A stretch of 51,901 nucleotides of DNA from UMGS1649 sp045604405. Its GTDB lineage: Bacteria > Bacillota > Clostridia > TANB77 > CAG-465. Below, piece after piece: positions 51,141 to 51,901 of this stretch; within the stretch, counting starts at the first letter, position 1, and each line of letters starts with the position of its first letter. The stretch is taken from the NCBI GenBank assembly GCA_045604405.1, contig JAZUNZ010000039.1:1-51901 (forward strand). The letters run 5' to 3'. Both the position numbers and the translations under genes were made by a program. The notes beneath the pieces are model-generated. The model saw only the letters and a program-made list of their open reading frames with translations. It did not search any database and was not told the origin of the DNA.

Positions 51141-51901
51141 ATGATAAAAGTTGGAATTAATGGTTTTGGAAGAATAGGAAGACTTGTAATGCGTGCTTCC
51201 TTTGAAAGAGAGGATATAGATGTTGTTGCTATAAACGATCCATTTATAGATCTTGAATATATGAGATATATGTTGCAATATGATACAATACATGGCAAAT
51301 TAAATAAAGAAATTGAAGTGGCAGAAGATGGAATTATTGTAGATGGTAAAAAGATAGTTGTATACAACTGCAAAGAACCATCAGAAATACCATGGAAAGA
51401 TACGGGTGCAGAATATATAGTTGAATCTTCAGGTGTATTTGCATCAATGGAGGGAGCATCAAAACACTTTGCTGGCGGTGCCAAAAAAGTAGTAGTATCT
51501 GCACCAACAAAAGATACTCCAATGTTCGTAATGGGAGTAAACCACAAAGATTATACTAAAGACATGAATGTTGTGTCTAACGCTTCATGTACAACTAACT
51601 GTTTGGCACCTTTAGCTAAAGTTGTAAATGAGAAATTTGGAATAAAAGAAGGACTTATGACTACAGTACACTCAGTTACTGCTACTCAAAAAACAGTTGA
51701 TGGACCTTCTTTGAAAGACTGGAGAGGTGGACGTGCTGCAGCAGGAAACATTATTCCTTCTTCTACAGGTGCAGCTAAAGCAGTAGGTAAAGTTATTCCT
51801 GAACTTAACGGCAAATTGACTGGTATGGCTATGCGTGTTCCTACTCTTGACGTATCAGTAGTTGACCTTACTGTTAACCTTGCAAAACCTGCTACTTACG
51901 C
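51141..51901 (+). CDS. gap: Glyceraldehyde-3-phosphate dehydrogenase, 3' partial
   Basis: The frame starts at the ATG 7 nt after AGGAGG and runs off the right edge after 253 codons. The NAD-binding start KVGINGFGRIGRLVMRA, the catalytic Cys in SNASCTTNCLAP near 153, VHSVTATQKTVDG and RAAAGNIIPSSTGAAKAVG are all present. It makes 1,3-bisphosphoglycerate in glycolysis. Codon use is more balanced than in neighbours, with CGT and CTT-type codons, usual for a highly expressed gene. Confidence 0.97.
   Translation, partial: MIKVGINGFGRIGRLVMRASFEREDIDVVAINDPFIDLEYMRYMLQYDTIHGKLNKEIEVAEDGIIVDGKKIVVYNCKEPSEIPWKDTGAEYIVESSGVFASMEGASKHFAGGAKKVVVSAPTKDTPMFVMGVNHKDYTKDMNVVSNASCTTNCLAPLAKVVNEKFGIKEGLMTTVHSVTATQKTVDGPSLKDWRGGRAAAGNIIPSSTGAAKAVGKVIPELNGKLTGMAMRVPTLDVSVVDLTVNLAKPATY

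Overview
The window looks like chromosomal DNA of a low-GC, spore-forming member of the Clostridia, probably an uncultured gut lineage. The signs are AT-rich coding with many ATA, AGA and AAA codons, strong AGGAGG ribosome binding sites, sporulation and germination genes (spoIVB, spoIIID, sleB, ypeB), Firmicutes gene order (ylxM-ffh-rpsP-khpA-rimM-trmD-rplS), and many small proteins with prepilin-like N-termini. This taxonomic reading comes from gene content only. Almost all genes are intact. The first gene is cut by the left edge and gap by the right edge.

Region 1 (1-4290) is a diversity-generating retroelement (DGR). A target protein with a C-terminal formylglycine-generating-enzyme/C-type-lectin fold ends in a variable repeat (VR, 1252-1382). 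Then come a stem-loop-rich spacer, a MutS-domain-I-like accessory protein, an Avd-type four-helix protein, a DGR reverse transcriptase and a template repeat (TR, 3718-3851) full of AAC codons. TR and VR differ almost only at TR adenines, the hallmark of DGR mutagenesis. An 83-residue OB-fold-like protein follows the TR.

Region 2 (4369-13396) is housekeeping: recG, a small membrane protein, the sporulation protease SpoIVB, an orphan Cys-rich protein, a prepilin-like protein, mtnN, and the SRP/ribosome/tRNA-modification operon ylxM-ffh-rpsP-khpA-rimM-trmD-rplS.

Region 3 (13397-15128) is the most unusual non-coding part. Two roughly 430-450 nt transcription units each have a near-consensus promoter with 17-nt spacing and a terminator. 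They share sequence blocks and compensated stems, so they look like two paralogous copies of one structured RNA. They flank an orphan 137-residue protein with its own promoter and terminator. A degraded copy of the first RNA's 3' end lies between. I could not assign the RNA to a known family.

Region 4 (15129-31241) holds an MBOAT/AlgJ-like O-acetylation pair, a Cu/Zn-SOD-like protein, an Rpn-family nuclease with in-frame repeats, rsmD, a coiled-coil protein, ftsK, a beta-CASP metallo-hydrolase, a CBS-domain membrane protein, DUF421/DUF4363 genes, dapA, murC, a TPR protein and a zinc ribbon. Region 5 (31242-39448) holds tRNA-Leu(CAA), a possible leader peptide with a His-Thr run, two paralogous membrane-anchored proteins, a ClpP-like peptidase, a Nudix hydrolase, tspO, sleB-ypeB, a patatin, spoIIID and a DUF6873-like gene. 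Region 6 (39441-51901) holds pcrA, ddl, murF, a zinc-ribbon protein, ftsY, a histidine phosphatase, engB, serS, small membrane proteins, a membrane-anchored nuclease and the start of gap.

Several monocistronic genes have a promoter so close to the start codon that the Shine-Dalgarno sequence falls at or just after the predicted transcription start. In several cases this decides the start codon.
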